Below are positions 11,065-22,236 of a DNA stretch of 64,000 nt, piece by piece. The notes under the pieces are model-generated. The model was not told the DNA's origin. It did not search any database and worked only from the letters and a program-made list of their open reading frames with translations. The number at the start of each line of letters is the position of its first letter. The first letter of the stretch is position 1. The DNA comes from Megalobrama amblycephala (taxonomy: Eukaryota; Chordata; Actinopteri; Cypriniformes; Xenocyprididae), in contig NC_063061.1 of the NCBI RefSeq assembly GCF_018812025.1, positions 35,330,115 to 35,394,114 of the forward strand, given 5' to 3'. A program made the translations under genes and the position numbers.

Positions 11065-11259
11065 GAAATAGTTCCACAGACAGTCTCCATAAATGGCAGA
11101 TTTAAAGAAAATTACTGTCGTTTGGCAAATAAATAAATAAATTATGGACGGTTACAAACACATTACCAATCATGTAGGCTTTAAACATAAAGCTTATGTT
11201 TAAATGTTTTTCCACTTGCGTGAGCAACGTAATATATAAATTAAAAGTATTAGTTCATA

Positions 11260-13109
11260 CAGGGTTCCCACGGGTCGTGGAATTTTAAAATTTCTATTCC
11301 ACACATTGAAAGTCAGGAAATTTTATATTTTTTTTGTCCGAGTCATGGAATATCAGGGATTTTTGCATTTTTGAGTTTTTCCATTTGTCAAAATGTATTC
11401 TATACCATATTAAACTGAACTTGGACAAGATGTCAATACTGTGTTACTAATTGTGGGTAGCTGTGGCCTACATATTTTGCATGGGGTATTTGAAAAGGGT
11501 GCAGATGCCTCAAACTGGAATGTAGACCAGTTCTTAAGTAATGCTTATTGGCTACTGAAAGATTTCCCTGCCTGAGGAGAGGATTATGCTAAAGCTGTCG
11601 CACAAACATCTCCTTTTATGCCACTCAAATTCTGTAAAACAAGATGGGTAGAGAATGTCCCAGTTATAGAGAGAATGATCAATATATTGACGAACTTGAA
11701 GAAATATGTGAATGCAGTAGAGACAGGCAAATTCCCTAACCCTGGAACTAAATCCTATATTACTGTCAAAGAAAGGTGCAGAGACACCTTTGTTGCCTGC
11801 AAAGGTTGCACCTTTCTTGAATATATATCAAACAGACAGGCCTATGATTCCTTTTCTGGCTGCTGATCTTTCTAATGTTATCAGGTCAATTATGGATCAT
11901 TTTATCAAGCCTGATATGATTGGTAATGCAAACACAGTATTATAACTGATGTCAATAGATGTCACAGACAAAACACTCATTCATGCAACTAAAGTTCATG
12001 TGGGGTTCTCTGCAGACAGAATGCTGAAGGAACTGGTGTCATCACAGAAGATCATTGAGAAGAGAGTGTTGGAGTTCAGAATGGATTGCAGAAAGTGCTT
12101 ACTGACACTTGCAGGGAAATTACAAGAAAAATCTCCACTTGTGTGCAGCATGGATTGCCTAGATCCAGGGAGGATGGCAAGCAATAAAGATTCATTAATG
12201 CATCAACAAGTTGAAAAAAATCCTCAAGATGAAAATGAGTGTGATGATATTCTCAAACAGTACAGGAAGTTCATCAATAAGACTGCAGAAGAGAAGGGCA
12301 GATTTCACTGACTTCAATCCTGTCACAGGTCAGGTAGATACCCTATTCTATAAAAAGTCAAGAGAAAAGGTGTACGAAACAATGTGGAATGTTGTGGCAC
12401 TCCTCCTAATGCTTTTGCATGGAAATGCAACCGTGGAGCGAGGTTTTTCAGTCAATAAACAAATCGAGGTTGAAAACATGAAGGAAAGTGTGAATCATTT
12501 GAGGTCAGTTGGGGAATTGATAACTTTGTGGTAAATAAGGCCTTCAGTCTGCATCCTTGTCAAGACAGTGATACATCTTTCATCTCAAGGAACAGAAAAG
12601 ACTTAAAGGAGTAGAAAAACTAAACATGAAAAGGAGATTGATGAGCTGAAGAAAAAGAGAGCACGCCTCAGCTATTGAGAAATCTTCTGATGACCTTGCA
12701 TTAAAGACAGAAAGTGTAGGCAATCTTACATTGATTGCTCAGTCAAACAGTCTAACACGGTCTGCAAAAACTAAATGTGAAGAATGAACTTGATCACAAA
12801 CAGAAAATCCTTGTGTTAAACCCCTGAAAACAATTAATTTCTGTAGAAATAGTTCAGAAAAATATCAAAGTCCATTTAACAAATAAAAGAAAAAAATAGT
12901 ATGTATGTGTTTAAGTTAGATTTGTAATAAAACAACTGTGAATAAGTAAATAAAGTTTACTTATAAACAGTAAAAAAATACTGTTTGTGACCGTTTTTTT
13001 GTCTGCTCAGTGCTCTGTTCATTATAGGTCATGGAAATTCAGCTTTTTAGTTTGTGAAAGTCAAGGAAAAGTCAGGGAATTTGACATTTGGCTTAGAGTG
13101 GGAACCCTG
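11260..13109 (+). mobile_element. hAT transposon with decayed transposase
   Basis: The left end CAGGGTTCCCACGGGTC mirrors the right end AGAGTGGGAACCCTG. The flanking octamers AGTTCATA (left) and TTTACATA (right) agree at five of eight positions, consistent with an old 8-bp duplication. The interior has transposase-like open blocks on the plus strand. The 1.85 kb length and broken frames indicate a deleted or decayed copy. Confidence 0.75.
11585..12534 (+). pseudogene. hAT transposase remnant
   Basis: Three overlapping open blocks in different frames (11618-11866, 11949-12311 and about 12300-12534) make up a broken transposase. The first includes KFCKTRWVENVPVIERM, typical of the central hAT domain. 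The last contains LLLMLLHGNATVERGFSVNK, resembling the C-terminal dimerisation segment in which a hydrophobic helix is followed by A/S-x-x-ER-x-FS. At least two frameshifts and in-frame stops separate them. The N-terminal BED finger was not found. Confidence 0.65.
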
Positions 13110-13911
13110 TTTACATATATATAACGTAATGAATTTAATAAAACATTTAAACGTGACATCTATGAAATAGTGTATACAAAGAGAATCACAATGCTGACAA
13201 GCCATGTTCAGTAACAACTATTGGATTTAAACTAAAAATAAGTAAATGTTGTTTGTGTTAAACAGATCAGTTGTGCACTGCAAACCTGGCATCTGTGAAA
13301 GCACAATAGCACGTGCTGCTCCTGCGTCATACTGCATGTATAAGGCATGACGATGGTGCATATCTGTTCTCCTCTGCTGGCCTTCCTGCATTGTTAACCA
13401 ATGTTTCATTTTGACAAAAATAATATCCAAAGCTTAAAACCTAAAGAATTACCTACGTGCAGACGCGTCACAATAGGGCAGGCAATTACCTGGGATCCCA
13501 CATTTTGAGGCACCAAGCCCAAGGGCTGATCATTTAAACCTCCTTAGTTGTGGCTGTCCTCTCTTGTTTCACTGGTTATGTTTTTGCCGCTTCGCCTCAG
13601 CCACCTTTTTCAAACTGGCATAGAGCTTAGGTAGAAAATGCATTATTTGATTTAACATGAAGAGGATTATCTGTCTGGCATAGCCACTCGCTCTGACATA
13701 AATGTTCGCTATTAGGCGCATATTCAAGGGCAAATTCCAAACTGCATTTTTGAGCCCTTGAAGAGCACTTTAAGAAAAGGACGCCATTAGTGTTTCAAAC
13801 GAAAGTGAACAACTGAATCCCTTTACTAAGAGCCTATTTAGTGAAGGGTACATGCAGTGGTCACTGAGAGGAAGTAATCTTATCATTTATGGTCATGTGA
13901 CCCAGCAAATA
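13110..13911. other. Non-coding stretch, nothing recognisable
   Basis: A/T-rich sequence between the hAT and the EnSpm-like remnant. A few short frames occur, none with domain-like composition. No inverted or tandem repeats stand out. Confidence 0.4.
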
Positions 13912-14810
13912 CTAGTGATTCTTTTTTAAGCTTAGATGATGGAAGAGTTGGGGTGTGACAGTATGGGATTTTTTTCTTACTGTGGTGAAGAAGCAACAAA
14001 TTACACGGTTTGGTGGTTCACCTGGATGAAGACACCAATCGCAACCAAATTTCCCATTAAACTGAAGGGAATTTTTCAGCTGCATCACAAGCACTAGTGA
14101 GAAAAATGCTCGAGAAGTAGCAGGTGCTTTTGTGACAGGATTTTGCCCAGTAAAGCCCTTTGTGGAAAGCATCTCAGCTTCCTCAATGACAGGAGTGAAC
14201 AATGTAGTCATATTTGGTAATGACCTTCCAAACCATAATGCCATGCAAAGAACATGTTTTTTCTGCTTTCGGGTGGAAATTCATTGACAGCACATTGTAA
14301 AGACCAGATAGAATACCCCAATTATTTGAAAACTGGAACACCATCACAATTCCAAAGTAAATTTAGATCTGTCTCACTTATGTTGTTTTCAAGCATTGTT
14401 TTCCGCATTTCACTGCCATCGAAAATGTCAGAGACCGCATCATCACTGTGATTGTGGGACCTTCCAAGCTTTGAAAAAATGTCATTGTTTTCCAAGGGAT
14501 CTTTTATTTGTGATGCCAGTGGTAAATAAATAAAGAAGTTTCCATTTTTTTTGCAAGTAGTCAAATCATACTTGTATTGGCAATCAGTATTCTTACACAC
14601 ACCCTCCCCAGTTTCTCCAATGTACTCAGTACAAGATGGACAATAGAAATGTAATTCCATTTTAACATGCACACCTGATGAGTTTGCTCAAACAGATAGG
14701 GAGTATGGGGTGCTATACCAGGCATCAGTTCATTAAGAAGTGTAAGGAGATCTTGAAGAGTTGCTCCTGTAATCTTGTGGCGGAGAACAAATGCTGTGAT
14801 CATCAGATTT
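13912..14810 (-). pseudogene. EnSpm/CACTA-like TNP2-type transposase remnant
   Basis: Reading the minus strand from 14803 down, the blocks are: AFVLRHKITGATLQDLLTLL (a leader helix); the cysteine-containing FYCPSCTEYIGETGEG and CKNTDCQYKYDL; WNCDGVPVFK; and, after a frame change near 14250, ALWFGRSLPNMTTLFTPVI with FGCDWCLHPGEPPNR. The order RH-(helix)-zinc-like-DGVPVFK-LWFG-FGCDWC-HPG matches fish TNP2-like transposase proteins of CACTA elements. Frames are broken in at least two places and the downstream catalytic part is absent. No CACTA ends were located. Confidence 0.6.
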
Positions 14811-14933
14811 GCCTGTCATCTACACTTTTCTAGGGGAATAAAATTAGATTCATCATCTATGATATCCTAAATTGGCATTATAACAATAACTCAGCACCTA
14901 GACAGCAGATAGATTTTAAATAACAAGTAAGGT

Positions 14934-15378
14934 TGTAACCTAGGGAGTCCACTGGAGGCGAGCGTTGTGAAAACCCAAGTGCAGTTTATTAAGAGTACAA
15001 ACAAAGAGTAAAATACAAACTTGAACAAAAACAGAGACGTGGCTTGACATGACTTGACTAAACGACTCACCGACAGCAGGTAACATTTACAATACATGAC
15101 AAAGGAACATGGGGAAGACAATGGCTATAAATACAAGTACTGATAGAACACATGACTAGGACAACCAATGGGGTAGTGACACAAGGAACAAGAGAACCAA
15201 TAACAGAACAGAACTGAAAACCACAGGACCAAAAACAACCAATGAGAACATGACACATGGACTAAGGGAGAACCTGAGGATCAAGGGAAGCATGACAAAA
15301 ACAAGCAACATGAAACAAACTACAAAATAAAAGACATGAAAACCAAGACATGAACACAAAACCAAAACACCCGTGACA
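14934..15378 (-). repeat. 3' LTR of the minus-strand Gypsy-like element
   Basis: 445 bp, TG...CA ends on the minus strand. A TTTATAGCC TATA-like block lies at about 15132-15124 and AATAAACTGCAC (poly-A signal) at about 14990-14980. It directly follows the polypurine-like AGAGAGGGGATC at 15390-15379. Confidence 0.8.
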
Positions 15379-15639
15379 GATCCCCTCTCTAAGGGCAGCT
15401 CCTGATGCCCAACATGAAACAAAAACTATAGTTCAGGAGGGTGGTCTTGGGGGAGGGATGGTGGGCCAGGCCCATGCAGGGGAATAGGAGGACCTGGGCA
15501 TGGAAGAGGCAGGCCTGGACCGTAGAACGTGGGAGGACCTGGGCCGTGGAGCGTGGGGTCCCGGTGCACTGGAGGACCTGGGCCATGGTTAGGTGGTGTA
15601 CCAAGCTCTGCAGCCACAGGACCTTGGAACCTATAACCC

Positions 15640-16262
15640 CACCCCCCATAAAAAATACTTAGGGAAAACTAGGGCAGGATTTATGAGGGGGGGGGGCTCT
15701 GGCATGGGATGGCGAGGCTCTGGCGTGGCATGACGAGGCTCTGGCGTGGCAGCCATGGCATGGCGAGGCTCTGGCGTGGCAGCTGTGGCATGACGAGATT
15801 CTGGTGTGGCATGACGCTGGCATGGCGGCCATCTCGGGGCGAGACACTGGCATGGCGGCCTCGAGGGCGAAATGGCCGGCGTGCCTGAGTGCGAAGCGGC
15901 CGGCTCGAGACGAGACACTGGCGTGGCATAAATAATTCCAGACATGAATGTTGGGGTATGGAGACAGTCTAATGTGGAAGGTACTGTGGGATTGTGGGGC
16001 TCCTCATCCACAATTCCCACAGTGAAGGAAGACCCACTTAACAGTAGAGCATAGTCCATATAATGTTCCAATGACCAGTGGATATTCCCTCCAGGTAGTC
16101 TGGCACGGACAAGTTAATTCAGACCATAGTGAAAAATGTCCTTTAGGGCAACATCATTGAAATTTACCTGGTGGCAGAGTTCACAAAAGTCCTGGACGTA
16201 GTCTTTAATGGTGCGATGGCCTTGGCGAAGATTCAAGAGTGCAACTGCTGGGTTCATGGTGA
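15640..16262 (-). pseudogene. Gag-like reading frame with Pro/Arg/His minisatellite
   Basis: From an ATG near 16258 the minus strand encodes [20 protein letters not shown] and QDFCELCHQ, a retrotransposon Gag-type matrix/capsid lead-in. A stop follows at about 16117, and then a second open stretch (16071-15640). The latter passes into a repetitive segment (15915-15690) built from a 15-30 bp unit related to CATGCCACGCCAGAGCCTCG, which translates as repeats of ATPEPRHA. No zinc knuckle or protease is seen. It is probably non-functional and dependent on related autonomous copies. Confidence 0.55.
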
Positions 16263-16274
16263 GGTCATGTATTC

Positions 16275-16458
16275 TGTAACCTAGGGAGTCTACTGGAGGC
16301 GAGCGTAGTGAGAACCCAAGTGCAGTTTATTATCAGAGTACAATCAAAGAGTAAAATACAAACGTGAACAAAAACAGAGACGTGGCTTGACGTGGCTTGA
16401 CATGACTTGACTTGACTAAACGACTCACCGACAGCAGGTAACATTTACAATACATGAC
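16275..16458 (-). repeat. Truncated 5' LTR of the same element
   Basis: 184 bp almost identical to 14934-15107, with a few indels (an extra CTTGACGTGG-type repeat near 16385). Homology stops at ACATGAC, so the U3 end is missing. Confidence 0.8.
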
Positions 16459-17256
16459 GTGGACCAGCAGCCACACTTACTGCCCAAAGTGTCGGGCTGA
16501 TGATTTGGAGGACTGCATCCACGAAGTGACTGGACTGACTGAAGCCCTGGCAACACTGGAAAAGCTATTCTTGTATCATGTCTTCTACTATGGTGGCCAC
16601 AAACGTTGGTCTGTTTATACAGTTCTATACCATTGTGTTTTAAATTAATGTTATGAATTGCAGTGTTACATTATGGCATTAAGTAAAGAGTTCATGAATT
16701 GTTATGATTGTTATACTAGAATTTGACATTAAAAGAGAGAAGTTCTGAACAAACTTTGATATTTATTCAACCGCAGTTGAATAAACTGCAGCTTAGATTT
16801 GATAGCATACAGATGGTCTTACAAAACATCTTAACATGCATTCAATTAAACACATACTAAGGGTTTAATGTCACCCACCTGTGTATATTTATCTCACAAA
16901 TGCCTCTCTGTAACATTTATAAATTAAAACAGTGCCTCCTGAAAAGTCCCTGGTCATTGTTAACCACTTTATCAAAAAGAAGAGACATGTCTGGGAAGCT
17001 CTCTCCAAAAGCTGCACTGCATGACATCTATCTTCCTCTGATGAAAATGGCTCAGATCCAAATGCAGACACCCAAGAAAGGGAGGATCCCAACTCCTGCT
17101 CATAGATATTTGCTGCCTCTGAAGCACTTGGGAGCAGCTCCATGGAAATTCTTGCCAGACAACCACTAGCTGCAAGTTGGTTTGGTATCCCTCTTCCTAA
17201 AATGTCATGTAGGTAAGTAATCTTTTTTTGTTTTTCCTGTCTTGTCATTTGATGCA
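16459..17256. other. Stretch of unassigned sequence before the THAP gene
   Basis: A plus frame at 16454-16648 contains YCPKCRADDLEDCIHEVTGL, which is compositionally protein-like. A minus frame at 16889-17299 is also open. Neither matches a family I recognise. The plus frame may be a decayed exon cut by the 5' LTR. I cannot assign a function. Confidence 0.3.
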
Positions 17257-17541
17257 GCGTCTGAGCACTGTAGTGTCCCGCTGTGCTCTGTGCCTTCACG
17301 CTACAACTCCTGTGCTAGTTTTCATTCCTTTCCAGTGAATGAAGAGATCAGGAAAAAATGGATTTTAAACATTAGAAGGATCAACTTCCAAATCACAAAA
17401 CACACAAAGGTATGCAGTGTACATTTCAAACCAGATGATTTTGTGGAAGGAACAAGTAGGAGGCGTCTGAAAAAAAGATGCTGTCCCTTTAGTATTTGAG
17501 TGGAACCGTGAATGCCAAATGCAGTCGCCGAGGTTAAAGCT

Positions 17542-18204
17542 GCTGTAGGTAACTTTTGTAAAAATGTATTTTTTACATATTTGTTAAACCTGTCATTATA
17601 TCCTGACAGTAGAATATGAGACAGATAATCTGAAAAAAATCAAGCTCCTCTGGCTCCTCCCAGTGGTCCTATTGCCATTTGCAGAAATACACCGCTCCCG
17701 GTAAGAAACCACCAATCAGAGCCAGGAGGAGTGTCTTAGCAGTTGTCAATCAAGCTCGTGTGCGCGCTGATCACACCCCTGTCATGCACAGCGCGTACAG
17801 GCGTTCAACTTCAAGATTACCGGGGTGTCGCAGCTTTGCTTATGGCGGACAAACAATCCAAACTGCCTATCCCTCGAGTGGCACCTTCCTCTTCTCCCTG
17901 CCCGTTGACTCTTCGAAAGTCGCTGTGGGTGTGAATTCCTCGTCGGAGCCCATTGACTCCAGTTGTCAAAACTCTAGCCGCATAACATACAGGTAAAATG
18001 TCACGCACTGTGCAAAGCAACTATTGAAACCTACTAATTCTTACCGGGAGCGGTGTATTTCTGCAAATGGTAATAGGACCACTGGGAGGAGCCAGAGGAG
18101 CTTGATTTTTTCACAGATTATCTGTCTCATATTCTACTGTCAGGATATAATGACAGGTTTAACAAATATGTAAAAAATAAATTTTTACAAAAGTTACCTA
18201 CAGC
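17542..18204. mobile_element. MITE with about 165-bp terminal inverted repeats inside the THAP gene
   Basis: 17542-17705 (GCTGTAGGTAACTTTTG...CCCGGTAAG) is mirrored by 18040-18204 (CTTACCGGGAG...CAAAAGTTACCTACAGC). The interior of about 330 bp has no domain. It interrupts the THAP reading frame between SPRL and SVWERRDRP. The exact duplication is ambiguous, so the superfamily is not assigned. Confidence 0.85.
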
Positions 18205-18647
18205 AAGTGTTTGGGAACGACGAGATCGACCACTGCTACCGGACTCTGATATGGAGGAAAACGCAATGGAAATTGATCGTGGACATGATTATTGGTCAGT
18301 TCCGGAGTCTGCAAGCTCTAGGACTTATCACTATGTGAAAATTAGGAGTTGAAGAGAGAGATAGAAGATCTGCGGAAACAGCTAAAGCAGGTCAAGGTGA
18401 ACAGCCGCTTTGGCCTCCAGAGATTTGGGGTCTCCGATGAGGATATTCACTTTTACACAAGGTAAAACCATTTTGTGATTATTATTTGCTATGTAAGCCA
18501 TTAGCACAATGGTAAAGTGTTTTTCAGTTATTGTTGTTTAGTTTTTAGCTCACATACCTCTCAAATTTCTGAATAGGGTTTTACCATCCATCATTGAACA
18601 TGTTCTGAATGTCTTTATAATCAAGGATCATACAAGTATCATACTAA

Positions 18648-19991
18648 TGCCTCGTTTCCACTGAGCGGTACGGTTCGGTTCGGTTCGGTACAGTTCGGTA
18701 CGGTTCGGAGCGGTACACCTTGAGGCTTGCGTTTCCACCGCAAACAGTACCCTTACTTGATAGGCGTGGTGTAGCTGGAAAATAGTGATCGACGTCATTC
18801 TCGCGCGAAGAAGAAAACGATATAGTAAACAACAATGGAGGACATACTACATCAAATCTTGTTCTTGCTTATCGGCTTGAGGCTGTCTGTCACAAGAAGA
18901 AGACGAGCTTTGCTTGCTGCACGTCAACATTAGGCGTTTCAGAATACCAAGATCGCAAAGTTCAGACGTCCATGCAGCAGCACCTACCAGCAAGCGGAGG
19001 AGAAAACCCGCGTAATTTCAAAACTATTTTACTGTGTCATGAAATGTAGTTTTAAAAGTTTTTCAGGCGAGAATGTAGTTGTTTAAATCTCAAATCTGTG
19101 GTTAATTTATAAAGATAGCGCCTATTTGAAAATTTGATATGACGTTGTTGGAGTTGTGAGATCCAGGCGATCACCGGGCGCTCGGTGCTCATGTACCCAG
19201 CCGAGAGCAGCTGTACCTCGGCTAGTCCTTCTGACATTCGCCGCTGGCTCTGATGTCTCTGTAGTGGTTAAAAACAAGATATTATTCATCTTGTGTATAA
19301 CGGGCAATCTTTGGTCTCATTAATTTATAATTTGTTAACGGGCAAATCGTTTTGGCTGAGGGGAAAGTGAAGTTTTATAACTTTATATATTTATTTAACT
19401 TTACCGTTGTAGTGCGCTGTACGTTTGACTGAATTGTTTGCTTGTCTTTATTTCTTATTGTATAACTTCTCATATTTTATTTATAATGGTTATTATTGAT
19501 AATTAAAACTGACGTTTAACAAAAAGAGAAGGTTGTTTTGTCTTATTTCATTTTATTATAGGCTACATACAGTGAAGATAATCAGAGTACAATATGCACA
19601 TATTGCCTGAACCACACATTAATAGGTTTCATATTTTTTAAATAAAAACGAAAAGAGGCAGGGTTGTGTTTTATATTTTGTTTTGTTATATAGCCTACAT
19701 GAAGTGAAGATAATTAATGCACGCGTTGCCTGAACAACATTTGTGTGGCGCCTCTTGTGTTGTCATTCCCCTTGTAGCACGCGCAAGTGACGATTCTCTG
19801 TCAACCAATCAACGTTCTGCAGAGTGTAGCTCCACCCTTTTGGTACGGTACTGTTGTGCTTGGTACCCCAACGAAAGGGTCCCAAAAAAGTGGTACGGTA
19901 CGGTTCGGAATTAGGGTACCATTCACAACTTTTGACAATGGAAACGGCAAAAATTGCGTACCGAACCGTACCGCTCAGTGGAAACGAGCCA
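18648..19991. mobile_element. Non-autonomous PIF-Harbinger-like element, TAA duplication
   Basis: The left end TGCCTCGTTTCCACTGAGCG (18648) mirrors the right end CGCTCAGTGGAAACGAGCCA (to 19991). The trinucleotide TAA flanks both sides (18645-18647 and 19992-19994), the preferred TWA target of Harbinger elements. Sub-terminal GGTACGGTTCGG repeats occur at both ends. No transposase. It lies in the intron of the broken THAP transposase. Confidence 0.75.
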
Positions 19992-20094
19992 TAAATGAGG
20001 GGTGGGTGTGTGCAAAGTCAGTGTAGTTTCATTATCTGAGAATCAGATTAAGACTGTAGTAACTTACCTAATTATTGTACCATTGTCACAGACA

Positions 20095-20519
20095 TGTCAG
20101 GTTCCACCATCCACCAATCCCAGCGCACTCAATCCCCAGAGTACTAATCACCACCACCTGCACATCATCAGCACCGCAATCACCCGCACTACAAAAGACT
20201 CACACTCACACACACTCTTCGTCTGGTCTCGTTTGCACTTCACTTACCTGAATCCTTACCTTAAGGACTCCAGCAATCTTACCTGTCTCCAGCGTTCCTC
20301 ATGTGCAGTCCCATCTGTGTGTGAGTGTTCCCTGTCTCCAATCTCAAGCGTCAGCTCTGTTCTCCAACCCTGCGATCACAAAAGGACAGTGTTACCTCTC
20401 TGCTTACTCATCACCATTCATCTCTATTCACTCACCTGCCACTGCTGTTTGACTCTGTTGAGGTCAATAAACACCACTGTTTGTTTTACTCCTGCCTCCA
20501 TGCCTTCTGTACTGTAACA
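20095..20519 (+). repeat. Solo LTR (Gypsy-type)
   Basis: 425 bp with TGTCAGGTTCC at the start and GTACTGTAACA at the end (TG...CA), an ACAAAAGACTC TATA-like box and AATAAACACCACTG poly-A signal about 55 bp before the end. No internal region or second LTR is present, so this is a solo LTR left by recombination. A clear 4-5 bp duplication was not found. Confidence 0.65.
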
Positions 20520-21195
20520 ACCATGTGTTAATGTTTAAAAATAAATAATTTATTTCTTTGCAGATTTGCAACCTATAAACACATGATGGCCTTCTGGGAA
20601 CAGATTGAGCCACACAGGATGATTCGTGTCACCAGATCCAAACTCACCAGGGAGACTGGGTTATATGTGAAGACTCGGGCACTTCCTGCAATCGATGAAT
20701 TCTTCCTCTTCATGATGCACCTTGCCTTAAGCCTCAAGCAGAAAGACCTGGCTCATCGCTTCTCCATGTCCATCAGACTACAGTGAGCCGCATCATAACC
20801 ACTTGGGCAAACTTCCTCTATTTTCTTTTAGGTTCTGTGCAAATTTGGTTGCCGAAAGAGAGAGTATGAGCCTACCTGCCAGAGGAATTTGAGAATTTCC
20901 GAGACACCCAGGTTATCCTGGACTGTACCGAGCTCCGCTGCCAAACGCCTTCGTCTCTGCTATTACAGAGTGAGGTCTTTTCCAGCTACAAATCTCACTG
21001 CACTTTTAAGGCTTTGATAGGAATGGCACCTCATGGTGCAGTAACTTTTGTCTCTGGACTGTATGCGGGGTCAATCAGTGACCGGGAGCTGTTCAAGCAA
21101 TCGGGTATCATCAATGTCCTTACTCCTGACATGGCCATAATGGTGAACGAGGGCTTCTTAATTGACAATCTGTGTTACGACCCCTGGCTCAAGGT

Positions 21196-21712
21196 AAGCA
21201 ACAAAAACAAGGGACACACACAAACCAAATATTAAGCTCAAGAAGATGTTTATTTACTACTAAATTAAGGTAACATTAAATAATAAAAAGAAAACAATCA
21301 AAGGATGTCACAATGTTTCTGTGTCATCAGTAACGTCAATGTGTAAAGCAGAGTGCATGGTTGGAAATGTAATGTAATGTTGAGGCATAAATGCAGAAAA
21401 CAAATCAAACAAAACAGTCCAAAAGCCAAAGTTCCCAAAGCTCTCCTTGGCTCAACTGGAGATCTCTTTTTAAAGGAGTGCCTGAAGCACTGGTCACAGG
21501 TGAATCCAATAGATTGCTAATTTGTGGGAACAGGTACCAAGCAGCAATACCCGAGACCAACAGCAGAAGTCGTCACACCTGGTACCATGCAAAATCCACA
21601 GGCCTGCTTTTGTGACCAAGGGCACACAAATGTCTACTGGAGAGGTGAGACACACTCAGTCTGTTTCCAGGCTCAGGGTGTGTGAAGGAACACAAGTTGT
21701 TTGACACAGTCA
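21196..21712 (-). repeat. Possible solo LTR, minus orientation
   Basis: On the minus strand this starts TGTGTCAAACAACTTGTG and runs to an AATAAACATCTTCTTGAGC poly-A-like block at about 21258-21240, followed by a T/G-rich tail typical of an R-U5 end. It begins right after the last visible THAP-transposase exon. The far boundary lacks a clean CA and no duplication was found. Confidence 0.35.
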
Positions 21713-22236
21713 TCCCCTTGTCTATTACTTGTAGCATTAATTAACTGTTTGCAGTGTCATGTCAGAATGGGCTACTTGTCAAGGCATGGGCCCAGTGAGT
21801 CTACACAGTGTCATTCTTGTCTGTCTTTATTATTTGGCACATTGAATTGTAAATGTAAACTGTTTTAATATTAGGTAAATCAGACATTCAGGTACAAGAA
21901 CTACTACAGAAGATCGAAGGAATGATGATGGGAAATGATGGGAGATTTATCATGGAACGAATGAAGATGAGCAACAACAAATTAATAGTCAGTTGTAGGT
22001 TGTTTTATTGTTATGTTGTAAATGACAATAATAGAAAGAAACATGGCAGTTTGTCACAATGACCTTAAGGGAAGAATCCACACAGTCTGTTTTAACAATG
22101 ATTTGATCATTCTGTTGTAGTTTCAGGAGAAGATTCAGATTTTTCAAGCAGACACTAAGCAACCACCAAACTGTCCTGCCACTTATTGTGGCTGTAAGGA
22201 AACTACTTTGTTTCTCAGCACATAAAGATGAACTAC
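21713..22236. other. Non-coding stretch downstream of the zinc-finger gene's stop
   Basis: Probably partly the 3' UTR of the minus-strand zinc-finger gene. No clear AATAAA close to its stop and no domain-like frame was recognised. Confidence 0.3.

Larger units (their letters stand above)
14934..16458 (-). mobile_element. Non-autonomous Gypsy-type LTR retroelement (internally deleted, 5' LTR truncated)
   Basis: Read on the minus strand, a complete 3' LTR (15378-14934) starts TGTCACGGG and ends GGTTACA, preceded by a purine-rich tract and TC. At the other side a partial 5' LTR (16458-16275) matches the same LTR's R-U5 part at about 95% by eye, including AATAAACTGCACTTGGG. The interior (16274-15379) has only a gag-like leader and a Pro/Ala/His-rich minisatellite frame. 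There is no protease, reverse transcriptase or integrase. The 5' LTR lost its U3 at 16458, so no target duplication can be checked. Confidence 0.8.
17257..21193 (+). pseudogene. THAP-domain DDE transposase, ISL2EU-like, disrupted
   Basis: Exon 1 (17257-about 17540) encodes a THAP zinc-finger: CSVPLC, then FHSFPVNEEIRKKW, then VCSVHFKPDDF. A one-base expansion in the A-run at 17470-17476 throws the AVP box (AVPLVFEW) out of frame. Exon 2 (about 18206-18461) has a coiled-coil-like REIEDLRKQLKQVK then FGVSDEDIHFYTR, after another frame change. Exon 3 (20564-21193) gives FATYKHMMAFWEQI, then, after a frameshift at about 20780, SRIITTWANFLYFLLGS, a TGA at about 20867, VILDCTELRCQTPSSLLLQS and APHGAVTFVSGLYAGSISD. 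The first catalytic Asp survives in ILDCTE; the second, usually ADKGF in this family, reads VNEGF. Three other mobile elements sit inside it. It is clearly dead. Confidence 0.8.

Noticed and set aside
14891..15422. Hydrophobic minus-strand frames resembling small membrane proteins
   Set aside because: They lie wholly within the LTR of the Gypsy-like element and come from its T-rich composition.
20002..20517. 171-codon plus frame as a gene
   Set aside because: It coincides with the solo LTR and has Thr/Ser/Cys-rich low-complexity composition with no domain.
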